Below are positions 27,539-38,317 of a stretch of DNA of 64,000 bases, piece after piece. Numbering within the stretch: position 1 is the first letter of the stretch; the number at the start of each line of letters is the position of its first letter. Origin of the DNA: Oxyruncus cristatus (lineage: Eukaryota; Chordata; Aves; Passeriformes; Cotingidae). Made by a program: the position numbers and the translations under genes. The stretch is from assembly GCA_013399855.1 (NCBI GenBank), contig VXAY01002056.1, positions 2,285,009-2,349,008 of the forward strand, given 5' to 3'. The notes under the pieces are model-generated. The model was not told the origin of the DNA. It did no database searches and was given only the letters and a program-made list of their open reading frames with translations.

Positions 27539-27729
27539 CTTTATTACCAAAATTCCTCCACTGACATGATCAATAGTCCCATAATCTAAATCACCTTTTT
27601 GTTCAAAGTGAAAATATTCTTTCTCAGGAGAAACAGCTTTAATAATTTCAAGATGTTGTTGGAAAAAAGGCTACTGGCTTGAGCAGCCATTCTACTTGGC
27701 AAGTCCTTGTAACCAGTGTTCACCACACC
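27539..27729 (-). pseudogene. NNT-like exon: end of domain I, one-base deletion
   Basis: Acceptor tttctcatcag and donor GTGAGT bound 191 nt; the family exon would be 192 nt (64 codons). The first frame gives [20 protein letters not shown] then ILKLLK. After one lost base near 27640 the next frame continues [20 protein letters not shown] then TIDHVSGGILVIK. These match NNT GYTDLPSRMATQAS and SPDKDNFYFDVKDDFDFGT. The exon is otherwise well preserved, making this a clean single-lesion frameshift. Confidence 0.87.
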
Positions 27730-29598
27730 CTGATGAGAAAGCAAAATAAATAGTTGTCAAAGCTTTCATGTAGTGGAAACTTTTCACATGTTCTCCACAG
27801 ATCTGATGCCTGCTTTATACATGCTAGTAAATCAAATTTGCATATTACTGCAGACATGAGTTACTAAAGCTTTCTTTTACAAGTTAAGGATTCTGTGTAA
27901 AACTAATAGTTTACTCTGATGCACGACCAAAGAAACTCAGCAATTTTGTCAGGAAGCCAGAGATTAAATGAGCTGGGAGGCCAGTCAGGGAACTGGTTAC
28001 AAAACCATATGGTGCTTATTTTTGAGAATAAGAAATCATGTACTTTTTCAAATTCGAAAACACCTCATGATTGTCTGATAAGAATCATATTGCACAATGT
28101 GTTTCACAGATTAATTGCACTCCAGTCAATCCCAAGGAAGAAGACAGAGATACCTTCGAAACCTGAATTCTTTGCAAGCACATCTGGATTAATATTACGT
28201 TTCTAACGCCCCTTCATATTATTATGAAAGCAGAACATCAAAAAAACCCCAGAAGAATTCTAATGCCATGCTCTGAAAACAACTTACATTGAATTCTGAT
28301 CTTAAACACTGTACCCTATATTGCTGTTCCTTGCTTTCATTGCACGATTCCAGGGCAGCCATCTGGACATTACACTTGCCAGTTCAAATCCCATGTTGGC
28401 TTCCCTGCACACCATGGGGTCAGTCACTGCATAACAGGCAGGTGTGGCAGCCCCAGAGGAGCCAGTTCAAGGTAGAACTGAAATGCTTGTGGCTGGGCTG
28501 CTCTTTTGCCCTGGCTTTCCAGAACAGGCCATTGCATCTATTCACTACCTGGAGGACAGGGAAAGCTGCACGTGTTCTGCTTCATAGCCCACTTCCCAAG
28601 TTGGTTCCTGATGAGATTTATCTTTCTCGGGTAAATTCCCAAGTACTCAAATGATAGCATTTTTAATTGTTTTAATTAATGGGTCTTTACAAAGGAAAAC
28701 AAATGACACAGTACTGGAAAGAAGAGAAAAAAGGAGTTATAACTGCTAGAATGAGATCATTACCTAATTATAATCCTCCATTCAAAAAGACAAATATGCT
28801 CAGAACTAAAGAAATAAGTTGGAAATATGACCCCAGAAGAGATAATGAAAGAAAATCAAGGTTGACTATGTCTTCATGCATTTTGGAAATGGTCTCACTG
28901 TCTTAGCTTAATCACCACTTAGGACAGCACTGTTCTGGGGAAAAAAAAAAAGAAAAAAGCCCAGAAAATAAAACCAAAAAGTTACTGGTAAAATTTAAAA
29001 TGTTTAGACAATACTCTTAAGATATGTCTTGGTGACAGAATATAATCGTACCCTCGTATCATCTTACCATAATACACTGCATGAATTTTCTGTCACTCTG
29101 GAACTTAGTCTTCATCTAAAAATTATAATAATTTTAATGGTAATCCATTGAGATCTACCATTCATATTATAAAGTGTTCTTTGCAGTTGTTTTAGAATAG
29201 TGAAATTAAGCTCATCTCTGAATTTTCTTTTCCTATATTTGGAATTAGACACTCAAAATTCTTGTTAATAAAGCTCTAGGGATTAATTTAAATGCATTGA
29301 TGGATGTAATTGTTAAAAATTATGTTACTATGCTTATGAAAGTCACAAAGCATGAAACATTCAAAGATGGAATGGTGTCTGAATAATACTCCAATTTGTG
29401 GTTTTGTTACTTATGAAAGACTTTGCTTTCTTATCCCACAAAGCTTTGGTAAGAATTCCATGACAGAGCTGTAGTGGCTTCAAGGAAAGCCAGTCTTTAT
29501 TACTATAACATTGGCTACTTTTGCATTTGTTAGAGAGCGAGTTATTTGCATTTTCCCAGTACATCAGTTTTTCCTAAATGCTGTTGTATAATACACAC

Positions 29599-29723
29599 CC
29601 AGCAAATGTCAGATTCTGCAGGAGGAGGCATTTCTACTTGACCCCCAGCCTCGGCTCTTTATAATTACTTGTCATTCTTTCATTTGATTCCATCCTACTC
29701 CCAGTGATTAGAATTGGAACTTT
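29599..29723 (-). pseudogene. NNT-like exon: domain I, KVPIL...AEAGG, frameshifted
   Basis: This segment follows the previous exon in order. It starts KVPILITGSRMESNERM (NNT KAPVLFNKEMIESMKEG), then shifts frame to AEAGGQVEMPPPAESDICW (NNT AEAGGNFETTKPGELYVHK), ending at a GTGTGT donor. The stretch from acceptor to donor is 125 nt where the family exon would be about 129, consistent with the frameshift. Boundary assignment assumes the acceptor ggggaag. Confidence 0.72.
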
Positions 29724-30045
29724 CTTCCCCACTTTCATGTTTAAGAAAGCAAAGCAAAGAAGTTTAATGACTCTAACTAGAAGCAAAGATGGTAAATATG
29801 AAGTTATGTAATACACATGGGTGCTTTCAGAAGTAAATGCAACATATTAATTGCTTTGAGTCTGAATTCAAAATTACGAGGAAATCATTAGCAAAGGGAA
29901 GCAAATACTCTAAATCGCTGGAAAAAAAAAAATCAAACCTAATCATAAAGCCTTAACTCATTCATAGTTTTTAGTAATGCATTATCTAATCATTTTATGC
30001 TAATAGAGACATATGTCTGTGCTTTTCAGTAGTTATAAGCAGAAC

Positions 30046-30145
30046 CTTCCCTGGAATAAGACCTGCACTAATATCAATACCACTTCTTCACACTGTTTGG
30101 CAAATAATACCAGGTACAAGAGTGCTTGATCAGCTCATATGTGAG
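30046..30145 (-). pseudogene. NNT-like exon fragment: domain I, FAKQCEEV...LIPGK
   Basis: The - strand reads LFAKQCEEV, then after a likely single-base deletion DISAGLIPGK, followed by a GTTCTG donor. This matches NNT [21 protein letters not shown], interrupted by the frameshift. Sequence further upstream in the exon is only faintly similar, so the left boundary is approximate. Confidence 0.72.
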
Positions 30146-30549
30146 CATGCACACAACCCACACTCAAAGGAATTGGGATGGAGTGGGTACAACATGCAGG
30201 GAACAAAAGGAAAGTTAAAACTAGGAAGGAAGGAAGATGATGATGTTTGGTTTAAATTGGGCCTGGGAGGTAAAGAGGCAGCATAGTTAAGTTCTTTTTT
30301 TAAAATTATGCTCTTTTTTTCTGAATACTAAGTGTTACTTTGTGTGGGGTTTTTTTGTTTTGGGAGTTTGTGTTAATTAGTAATGAATTGAGTAAAAACT
30401 CTGCTAGTCCCATGACAGAGAAACCTGGTAGATTGTTTATGAATGACAGATTGGTTTGCTTCAATGCAAAGCAAAGCAGAACTTTAACCAAAATATTTTC
30501 TAAAACATTAAGCCATATTCGAGATTCCAAGCCAATTTTCTTACTCTAC

Positions 30550-30638
30550 CTGGTATCAAATCCCCTGACAGTAACTGCCATTGCTTTGGCAGCTACTGCT
30601 GCAGTCAGCCCAGCAATGCCAGCACCAATTATCAGCAT
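30550..30638 (-). pseudogene. NNT-like exon: NAD(H)-binding Rossmann motif, intact 89 nt
   Basis: A ctctctag acceptor and GTAGAG donor bound an open exon reading MLIIGAGIAGLTAAVAAKAM then AVTVRGFDTR. This is the glycine-rich dinucleotide-binding turn (GxGxxG, here GAGIAG) of NNT domain I. The + strand reading over the same bases is a shadow. Confidence 0.88.
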
Positions 30639-31666
30639 CTAGAGAGATCAAACAGATAGTAAAGTACATGCTATGTTCACTTATTCCATCACATGCTGTG
30701 TGTGCAATATGCCTTATCTTCAAAAGCACTTGAACTTTAAAGAGCATCAGAGGATAAAAATTGTAAGTACTTCAGAGAAGTTAAAAAAATAAAATAAAAT
30801 CTTATCTCAACAATACAACATAGTTAAACAGCTGGTTTGCACTATAAGAACAGGTGGTCATCTGTACAAAAGGTGCCAGATGCAGGAAATAAGGCAGAAA
30901 AAAAGTTTGAAAAAAGTAAGTTAAACAACACATGACTAGAGGACAGGTATTCTGTTCCGCAGGACACAGACCTTAACTCAGGCAAAGGATGCTGACATCA
31001 TTTGCCTGGTTATGCAAATGTTTTCCTTTACTACAGCTGCTCTCAGGTGTGAATTCTGACAGACGTGCTGAAATGGGTATCGGAAGTCAGGGTCAGCCTC
31101 AGAATAGAGAAAGAGACTTTTAAGGTCCTTTAAAAACCAATGAGCATCCTTCTGAGCTGAGCCCTGATTTAATGTATTTTTTACACTTCAAAGAATTGAT
31201 CAAGCATTTGCCAAAAATAAATGAAATATCCAAGGACGAACTTAGATGTACATAATACACTCACCTACAAATTTCAATCATCCTTGGCTGCACTGTATTA
31301 AGGCAGGTGAGAACAAAGAGAAGTCCTTGATGCTGGGGTCCTGCCATGCAGAAGCTGAACTAGCACTAAATATTTTTTGGAACCATCCTGGGAAGAATCT
31401 AATCCTGATCCCTTGGGAAGTCTTGAAACAACATTTGATGAAGTAAATTCTGCATTCAGAAACAGTCAAATTCAGCTAAAGCAACTTCTACAGAATGGTT
31501 CAAACATTTAAAGAGAGTACAAGCCAGCAAACCCAAATAAAATCACAAGAAATCAAATGCTATTAAGTTGTCTCTTAGAAAGGTCACATAGGAGAGCTGA
31601 ACTGCCTCGTTACACTAGTAGTCCATCTTTCCAGTACAAAGTTTTACTCTTTAAATGCAACTGTAC

Positions 31667-31754
31667 TTTCACAGGAGAAACTTGTCCTGCTGCTGATAGC
31701 TGACCAGTAAAATCCCTGCCAAACTGATTAGATGCCAGCACTACTGATTTGTAC
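31667..31754 (-). pseudogene. NNT-like exon: domain I, intact 88 nt
   Basis: Acceptor ...ttacag and donor GTACAG bound an open exon reading [18 protein letters not shown] then [11 protein letters not shown]. It matches NNT YKAVVLAANHFGRFFTGQ and ITAAGKVPPAK residue for residue without gaps. Phase agrees with the next exon (30550-30638). Seen alone it would pass as a functional exon. Confidence 0.88.
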
Positions 31755-33482
31755 CTGTAACAATTAAACAAATCACATTGTACATAGGAAGTTACACCCT
31801 CAGATGAATCAACATTCGTGGATGCCACTCCCTAGGGTTCAGATGTCAGGACACAACTTCCAGAAGCAGAGTCAAATCCTCTTGAGGCAAATACATAAAC
31901 CAAATCAATTAGATAATTAACAGAAGCTTTGTAACAATAGCAAAATGGACATCTTGAAGTAATAAATTTTTAAAATAATACATTTGAAAGTCATTCCAAT
32001 TTATAGCAGTGGCTTGAGAATGAAATATTTGAGACAGTAGAAATGTTGGGAAAAGAATGCATACCAAAGAGGGTGACTCACAGCATAAGGTGCTTCTTGC
32101 AACTGCAATACTTGAATTATTTATTTTTAATTCTGTGGTCAGCTAACATGCCTATACTTGACCGTCAGCCCACTTGCACAGAACATGAACAGTGCAGAGG
32201 GCTGCTCATAGCTATTCCAGGAATTTACAGCACAGATCCCCCTGGTAAAGCAATGAGTTGATGATCATGTACACTTTACATGAACTGGAAAATAGGGCCA
32301 ACCTTTCAGCTCCCTTGAAAAGGAGATATGTTTGCAATATAGAGGCTGCCTTCATAGTTACATGCTACTTAAGCATTCCTGTACAGTTTATCTCTCCTAA
32401 CAAGCTACTGCTCAAAAACCTTTTCAATTTATCATTCTTCATTCAAAGAACTGGAGATAGACCTAAAAATATTCACTAAAATGCTGGTTTGTGTCAACAT
32501 CGTGTGGCTATGTGGACGCCACTAGAATATATCTTTGTTACAGTTAACATCTAATACTTGCGGGATGTTTTGTTTGTGGTTTTTGTTGGGGTTTTTTTTC
32601 CTCACTGGGGAACTAAGAAAAGAAGTACTGATTTCTTCAAAAGAGTTATGTAGGTTTGTAGTAATTTGAACAAGAGCTGCAGTTGTTTTGTGCTGGTTCT
32701 GCTAAAGAAAGATTTTTCAGGCCAGTTAACTACAGGTTTCTCAGTCCTTTCATAGTATTTGGCCTGAAGGCCATACAACTTCAAGATTTTGCTTAACAAA
32801 ATGGAACAATTTGAAAATTCAGTTTCTGTCTTTCTGCTATTCTTACTTTAAAACTTTGTCTCCTTCTTTCAAAGCTTAAAAATCAAACTCATAAAAGAGT
32901 AACAGATACAAAACCAATTTAATATCGATGATTAAATGCTGAAGCAAGGAACATCCAGTGCAACTCTCCTGATTCCTTGGATACAGATAGGGAACTTAGT
33001 CCACTGTCAGTACTGCAGGATAAGATAGGCAAACATTTCAAGAATTCCTATACAACTCCAGAAAATTAATATTTTGTAGGAACGGTGAGTAATAATTTTT
33101 CCATACTGAAGGAACATTCCTACTGGCTTCACCGAAATGAAATTTCATGCAGTGGAAGGGAATAAAAGGCTGGCAAAAACAAGAGATGCTAATACCCAAG
33201 TTGAGCCAGCACAAGACAGCCATTGTATACACATGCTTTCTGTATTACACAAAAAACTGTTTTTCTTCTGTGGGTACCCTCTGATGCAGTGTCATTGCCA
33301 TATAACTGAGGTAATAATTTTGGTATACAGGCAAATAAAAGGATAACTCCTAAACCCAAATATTTTAAGAGAAGTTGGTATTAAAAAAAAAAAAAAAATC
33401 AACATTGTTTAGGGCCCTGTGTTAGAACATTGGAGGGAAATAAGAGAGTTTGACACTAGGTTAATTAGATTTAAATAGTTTC

Positions 33483-33496
33483 AGAGAGAGAGAGAG
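33483..33496. repeat. (AG)7 microsatellite
   Basis: Seven perfect AG units. Confidence 0.9.
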
Positions 33497-35571
33497 AATG
33501 TGCAAATACCATTCATCTTTGTAGCAGATTGCTTAAATTTACCAGAGCTGTCATCGAGACCTTTTAGAGACTAGTTGCATGATTTTGTTTATGGTTCTGT
33601 AAAGACAAACAATATTGACTGCTGACATTATCATGGTTTGTAATTTTTCCCTCTTTAACTTCACTGTGGCTGACTACATGAAAAGTGACTTGTTTTGCTT
33701 CATCTTCTGCCACAAGAAAGGATACCCCTTTCAATAAGATAAGAAGATGCAACTGCAGGGTCCAGTCTAGGTCATGAGGCTCCTTCAATTGCAAACACTA
33801 CACAACCTCATTCCAAGAGGGAAAAAATAATGATTGATGGGTGGTAGATGGTTTCCTGTGATTTACTGAAAGTGTGGAGGGACAAAGCAGGGAGAACACA
33901 TAATAAAGAGATCTCCTTCCAATCCACCTGCGAGCAGACAGTGGTCACAGAAAACTGCTTTGCACCATTGCACTGAGCTTGCCAGAGTCAGAGCTGGTAC
34001 TTGCATAGAGGTGTCACTGCCACCATTTGCCCAGAGCTGGCTCCAGCTGAACCTGAGTGAGGTTTCTCATTGGGATGATGTGAGAAATCTTGACACGAGA
34101 AAACCTAAAACATCAGGCTAGATGTACCTTATTCTTAAAGTTCATCAAGATTTAAAGGAAGTTTTGCATAAAAATATAGATGCTGTATGTTTTAGCACTA
34201 AAAATTAAGTTTATTGTTTACTGATTCTCAAGATGTTTAAGATATCCAAGTCCTGGACAGTTTTGCAGAAATAAAAATCCCATAAAAGTTGTTATTCTTT
34301 TACATATAGGATGTTTACTGCTAAGCAGGAGTGCTTCAGGGATGGACCCAAACATCCTCTTTGCTATGAAAGGGCACTTAAACTTCTTAGTTATTCAGAG
34401 AGCAGAAGAGAAAAGCATAAAATTACTTTGCTACAGCCTGTTATGCATGATGTGGAACACAGAGGACTACATTCACTGATATGTCCTCAGTGGAATGCTG
34501 TATCATAAGCAGTGATATGCAAAACTCTTTTCAGATGATTTATGAATAAAACAGTGGCAAGGCAGCAAGTGGCAGGGAAAATGCCTCATTCAATGAAGCA
34601 CTTATGTGTTTGATACCTTTACCAAATTGATTCTGCTTGAGATGAACTGGTTCAAATTTAAAACCCTTTCAATATGCAGCCTATGTACATAAATAATTGG
34701 TTCAGCGTTTAAACTAGTTGTTTGTGTTTGGCAGTTTTTTAGTGAATTCCTTATAGAAATATAAATGGCTTTGAAATCAGTTCCAAATCTGAATTGTTTC
34801 AAAATGTGTCTCATACTGAATGACAACCGGTCTTGACTGTTGTTTGGCCCCTAATGCAATGTGATACTACATGGGGAGCCAGAATTCAGAACTAGCAGGG
34901 AAAGTTTTGCACCTTTAGTTGTCTCAGAAGGTGCAGTTTTGTGAGGGATAACAGATTCTTTTACCCAGTTCATACTGTCCCCAGGGCCAGGCCTCGAAAT
35001 AAACACAGCAACTTCAAAGACAGTATTACAGGTTACACTCCAGGCCACAGACAATCCTGTTTGCATGTTGTGATCAGTTCACACTTTGCATTGCAAACCA
35101 TCTTAGATTACAGTCCTACTTATGCGAAAGATTGTTATGGAAAAATAATAAAAAGTGGTACGTTAAAGCTATGCCAAATATAAGACACATTTATCATGCT
35201 GTCAATGGAATTTTTAACCATATGTCTCAATGGATTTACTAAAATTAGTTTTGTTTTATACCTATAATTGCTATAGTTCTTAGGCCATGTTTAATGTATT
35301 TCACAAAGAGTGATGCTTAAGCAGCAGGGAAAAAAAATCAAACACGAAACATGAGCCTAAAAGAAAGAAACAAACAAAAAAAGCTCAACTTGTTGATAAA
35401 GTAGTAAAAACTTTTTCTCTGGGACTGCTTGTGTAAAGGTGAAGACAGAAAATGGGGGAGTATCCCTAACGCTCAAATTGCTCTAGTTTTTAAACTGATC
35501 ACCACATTTAGTTGACACAAATTAGTCTTCAGAATAAACATGATTACATTATCCACAAATTACAAACTTAC

Positions 35572-35767
35572 CTTTAAAACGACATCTGAATTACATGCTG
35601 TTTTCAAACATTAATTACTACCTGGCTTGTGTGTATTGCTCAGCAGAGAACCCTGCTTCTTGTTCCACTTTTAGTCAATGTTTTACCAAGGACTGGACAG
35701 CAGCAGGACATGCAACGCACTTCTCACCTTGATTTTTCTTTGGTAAATCCCACCCTACAGCTGCTCG
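35572..35767 (-). pseudogene. NNT-like exon: start of domain I, with nonsense codon
   Basis: On the - strand, acceptor cattatag and a strong donor GTAAGTTTG bound about 196 nt. In one frame it reads VGWDLPKKNQGEKCVACP then AVQSLVKH, a TGA (35675-35677), LKVE and EAGFSAEQYTQA. This tracks NNT VGVPKEIFQNEKRVALSP, GVQNLVKQGFNVVVE and GEASKFSDDHYR. The TGA sits at the glycine position (GGA to TGA). The end, SDVVLK before the donor, is in another frame and matches SDLVVK, implying a net loss of 2 nt inside the exon. A small indel near the start is also likely. Confidence 0.8.
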
Positions 35768-38280
35768 CTATAATGTCCTTATAGTGAACACTTCTAAACT
35801 AGAGATATAACCACGTACAAAGACTTTTTTTCCCCTACAGATCACACATCAAGTTAGTTTTTACTTAATTCCAAAGGCACAGATTTCAACATCCAATGGA
35901 TGCCAGCAGACACAGTTTCTCTGAAGTCTGAAAATTCCACCCATATATCAAACCCAGTAAAGTTTTATGCACAGAAATCACCCTTAAAGATGTATAATGA
36001 CTGGTTGACCTTAGCGGGACGGTTAGCGTGAGAGAAGGTGGCAGGATTGGGCCCCACGTTTTCATAAATAACACAGAACATCTCCAGATGAACATTCCAC
36101 TGTTAGTTTTTATAGTGCCTTCCACAGCCAGCCCACATGGTCTCACACACATTCATAGATGCCAGAACAATAACAAATTAAAGTTTGGTTTATAAAAGGG
36201 TCTTGGCTCAGAGGCTGCTTATACAAGTTTGCATGCTGTTTACCCTGAAAAAGGTGTGGAACTGACCACAATGAGGTGACAACCTCAATTCCACTCACAC
36301 ATGAGGTGAGAAAACCAATAACAAAACTGCAGGATTAGGAGAGGACACTTTTTTTCTCCTGGCTTGTGAATAGACTGTGTTTGTTTAATAAAGAAATTAA
36401 GTCGTCTTGTGAGACTAAGGAACATCTCTCTTCCCCCTTAGCATATATGCAGGTAAACATTTTACATATATTTATATAAGGAATGTATAGAAATATATAT
36501 GTCTGACTACCCACATACCCACGCTAAACATGTTGATCCCAAGAAGGGTGTAGTCCTAGATTATTATGGTCCTATCTCGCTATCCATTGCGGGCAATGGA
36601 AGATTTTCCTTGACTTCAGGGAAACTGGATTTCCGAGCATTACACTCCCCCTGTGCTGAGCACGGGTTCAAGGATGACATTATTATACCAAAGCCTTGCC
36701 TGTGCTTTCAAAACAGGGTTTAAGTGATTGACGGGCTACATACTGCTTCCCTGAACTGTTTAGATTTACCTTCATGGCTTGATCCTCCAGAATACTCTGA
36801 AAATCCAATGCTGTCTGTTAAAGTAGTACACACTTAGAACCAGGGAAATGCCTTGGAAGATGAATCAGTTTCAGCCAAGTGCTATTCCTGCCCAATTCAA
36901 CTGGAATGTTCTCACAAACATCAAGCGGACCTGACATTTATCCCCAAAATAGAACAATTAAAAAAGGAAAACAAATGTTTCACAATACCCACACAATTTC
37001 ACAGAAGTTTTTCTGCAAATTTTTTTAAAATATCATACACGGCCAAATGCCTGATTGCAGACACCTCATTAAAACCTGGTTGTCCCCATAACTAACTGAG
37101 GATACCCCAAGCTATACGTTAATTACTAGCAGAGATGCAAAAACTAAAGTATGTTTGCTTAAACATACACTGTCAGTTCAATGCCAGAAAACATTCTACA
37201 AGAGATTACGCAGACCAAGCAGATACATGTGGCAGGGACATTTCTATTAGAAACACTCTAAACAAAGCCATTTAGTACAGAGCACATTTTGCTTAAAAGA
37301 TATACACATGGCATTAGAGCAAAGCTGGGAACAACTATAAGAACTTTAATTGACACTAAAGAAATAACTGCCAGTATTTATAATTCTACAAAGAAAAGTG
37401 TCATAACGAGTTCACTGGAAAAAATCTGTTCTATCCTGCACATGTGCACATGATATTTTCAGGCCATTAAGACAGCAAAAACTAGAAGAAAATGCCTTTT
37501 TTTTTTTTTTAACTAAAAAGGAAAACCTTTATTTGTCAAGTGCTACAGAAAATAGAAGTTTATTGTTACAATTCTAAGAAGATAAACAGCTCTGCTCGAG
37601 AAGGAAAAAATGCTTTAGATACACTCCCCAAATGGATTGCTCTGCCCTGTCCTTCAGGACAAAGACAGTAATTCATCACTATTAGCAATTACTATACACA
37701 GTGTCCTCGCAGTATCTCAGCTGCTTGGTTAATGTGTAGCAGGTAAGCAAAGCAAAATCTCCCTCTAATCCCTGCCCATTTACTCTGGGAAGTAAAGAAA
37801 TAAGCACAGAATAACTCTGATGCAAGATCTAAGTAACTCAAAGGAGAAGCAAAAATAGGTCCTGGAAATGCTTAATCTATATTCTGTTCTACCCCTCATG
37901 GCTAAATGAAATTATGCAAGTACACAGAGCAAAAGATTTAACCCACAGTTATTTTTGTATTCTAGTTTTTTCTAAGGTTAAACAAAAAACCACTGTTCTC
38001 ATTTTATTTATTAATCCGTAAGAACATACTAATACTTATATAGGAGCAAATGGTTTTCAGCACTAGCCTTCAATCTGTAGTTAATTCTATAATTCATCTA
38101 TATCAACTTCTATTCTTTGATGTTATGACAGCACTACAGACCACGATCTGGTCTTTGAGATTTAGATTCAAGATTCATATTGGAAATGGTATTTTCTTTT
38201 ATATACCAAATTTGGAAAGGTTGTATCCTTGGATCTCTTCTGTAACCTATCACTGCTTCAGTGGCATGCGAGCAACAGTA

Positions 38281-38317
<37 letters not shown>

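Larger units (their letters stand above)
16481..35767 (-). pseudogene. NNT-like pseudogene (second nicotinamide nucleotide transhydrogenase gene), unprocessed
   Basis: Fourteen - strand segments, colinear with the NNT protein from the start of domain I to the start of domain III, lie in order from 35.8 down to 16.5 kb. NNT is a mitochondrial inner-membrane enzyme that couples NADH-to-NADP+ hydride transfer to proton entry. Domain I binds NAD(H), domain II spans the membrane and domain III binds NADP(H). Most segments sit between recognisable AG/GT splice sites, so the gene is unprocessed rather than a retrocopy. Nonsense codons (35675-35677, 23550-23552, 19713-19715) and frameshifts in exons near 27.64, 20.7, 19.5, 18.7, 17.9 and 16.6 kb exclude a working full-length protein. 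Other exons (31.7, 30.6, 26.9, 24.3 kb) are open. Domain III after its first exon is absent. Functional vertebrate NNT sits elsewhere (beside FGF10 in human), so this is a paralogue. The mitochondrial presequence exon was not found. Confidence 0.88.

Noticed and set aside
33060..33240. Hydrophobic - strand reading (SISCFCQPF) in the place of the missing NNT SGTLISFIYPAQN exon
   Set aside because: The position is right, but the match is too short and has no matching splice sites.
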